From CBDUBU01 sp965365465 (GTDB taxonomy: Bacteria > Bacteroidota > Rhodothermia > Rhodothermales > DASSAV01), in NCBI GenBank assembly GCA_965365465.1, contig CBDUBU010000256.1:1-6092 (forward strand): a DNA stretch of 6,092 nt, given 5' to 3'. The position numbers were made by a program, and so were the translations under genes. Below, piece after piece: positions 5,300 through 6,092 of the stretch; the stretch's first letter is position 1; each line of letters opens with the position of its first letter. The notes under the pieces were generated by a model that did not search any database, was not told the DNA's origin, and worked only from the letters and a program-made list of their open reading frames with translations.

Positions 5300-6092
5300 C
5301 TATACCACCTGCGCGTACATCTCGTCGATCAGGTCGGCGTAGCGCTCTTCTACAGCCCGCCGCCTCGTCTTGAGCGAGGGGGTCATCAGGTTGTTCTCGA
5401 CCGTGAATCCTTCCCTGAGCAGCCGGAAGTCGCGGATCTTTTCGTGCGCCGCCGCCGTCTTCGAGTAGGTTCTGAAGGCTGCGCTGTAGAGTTCCAGGAT
5501 CTCCGGCTTCGTGAGCAGGTCTTCATCGGAGGTGTAAGCGATGCCTTTGTCTTTCGCGTATTGCTGCAGGGCCTCCAGCGCGGGCACGACCAGCGCGGTC
5601 AGGAACTCGCGCCCTTCGCCGACCACCATGATCTGGTCGATCCAGGGGGAGGTCTTGAAGGGTTCTTCGATGGGGCCGGGGTAGATGTTTTTGCCTCCGG
5701 CGGAGACGATCATGTGCTTGATCCTGTCCGTGATGAGGAGGTAGCCCTGGTCGAAGCGCCCGACATCGCCGGTGTGGTACCAGCCGCCGGCGTCAATGGC
5801 GGCTTCGGTTTCTTCTTCGTTGTTCCAGTAGCCCTTCATGATGTTGGGCCCCCGCGCGATGATCTCGCCTTCCTCGGAAGAGGTCGTGTTCGGGTAGCTG
5901 TCGCCGGAGACCTCAGCGATGATCTTCCCGTCGGTCAGGCGCTGGATGGCGACCGTGACGCCGGGCGTGACGTGCCCGACGGCGCCGTACCGGGGCCGGT
6001 CCATCGGGTTGAAGGTGAGCACGGGGGCCGTCTCGGTCAGGCCGTAGCCTTCGATGATGGTGATGCCGGCGGCCTCGAAGAACTCGCCGATG
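5300..6092 (-). CDS. Long-chain acyl-CoA synthetase (AMP-forming), C-terminal part, cut by window edge
   Basis: The frame is open to the right edge (first whole codon at 6091), so about 263 C-terminal residues of a roughly 600-residue enzyme are present. It activates long-chain fatty acids to acyl-CoA through an acyl-adenylate, at the membrane or in the cytoplasm. Visible ANL-superfamily motifs are GITIIEGYGLTETAPVL (aromatic/Thr-Glu motif of the adenylate site), GEIIARGPNIMKGYWNNEEE, GWYHTGDVGRF (ribose-binding Asp), DRIKHMIVSAGGKNIYPGPIE (the hinge, here DRIKHMIVSAGGKN and IYPGPIE) and a C-terminal MTPSLKTRRRAVEERY, whose Lys is the expected catalytic lysine of the C-terminal domain. This C-terminus is of the FAA1/FadD15-like type. 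The enzyme seems intact over the visible part. It is a chromosomal housekeeping gene, separated from the tRNA by about 113 bases with no terminator of its own. Confidence 0.93.
   Translation of the reverse strand, partial: IGEFFEAAGITIIEGYGLTETAPVLTFNPMDRPRYGAVGHVTPGVTVAIQRLTDGKIIAEVSGDSYPNTTSSEEGEIIARGPNIMKGYWNNEEETEAAIDAGGWYHTGDVGRFDQGYLLITDRIKHMIVSAGGKNIYPGPIEEPFKTSPWIDQIMVVGEGREFLTALVVPALEALQQYAKDKGIAYTSDEDLLTKPEILELYSAAFRTYSKTAAAHEKIRDFRLLREGFTVENNLMTPSLKTRRRAVEERYADLIDEMYAQVV

Noticed and set aside
5300..6022. Start of the acyl-CoA synthetase at 6022
   Set aside because: This GTG is an internal Val. The conserved EGYGLTETAP motif continues in frame upstream to the window edge, so the gene is partial and not short.

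Overview
The window holds the tail of a Trb-type (P-type) conjugative transfer operon lying against a chromosomal segment, with decayed IS3-family sequence between them. All intact genes read on the minus strand, so they are described here from high to low coordinates.

Chromosomal side (about 5000-6092): the C-terminal part of a long-chain acyl-CoA synthetase (AMP-forming) runs in from the right edge. It is followed by a tRNA-Pro(CGG) gene with a strong intrinsic terminator. The sequence upstream of the tRNA fits the Bacteroidota promoter pattern (TTTG, 21 bases, TATATTTC). Together with the style of the acyl-CoA synthetase C-terminus and the rather high GC content, this suggests a GC-rich member of the Bacteroidota/Rhodothermota group. 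That is a weak inference from one site and one partial gene.

Scrambled IS region (about 4276-4967): two IS3-family remnants face opposite ways. On the plus strand there is an orfA pseudogene with an in-frame TGA, followed by a few codons of a decayed orfB. On the minus strand there is a middle fragment of an orfB transposase with a frameshift and with Asn where the first catalytic Asp is expected. Its end is joined directly to trbE, inside the Walker A motif.

Transfer operon (1-4275): 5'-truncated trbE (VirB4 ATPase, C-terminal half only), trbJ (VirB5-like), an EexN-type entry-exclusion lipoprotein in the position usually held by trbK, trbL (VirB6-like), trbF (VirB8-like), and the first codons of a secreted or membrane protein that by position is probably trbG (VirB9-like). 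The order E-J-(K)-L-F-G matches Ti/RP4-type trb operons and many integrative conjugative elements. Spacing is tight (1 to about 32 bases), so the genes were very likely one transcript. In a working system they would build the envelope-spanning mating channel: TrbE powers assembly, TrbJ is a pilus-associated or pilus-tip component, TrbL, TrbF and TrbG are channel parts, and EexN blocks redundant entry. With trbE beheaded and no upstream trbBCD here, this copy probably cannot assemble by itself.

The most unusual item is trbJ. Directly after its signal peptide it carries 14 tandem X-Pro-Gly triplets, a collagen-like segment not typical of TrbJ/VirB5 proteins. The triplets use all four Pro codons and all four Gly codons, so the array looks kept at protein level and not freshly made by slippage. 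The 3' end of the tRNA gene faces the transfer genes, as expected for an element integrated at a tRNA, but no integrase or att duplication is visible in the window.
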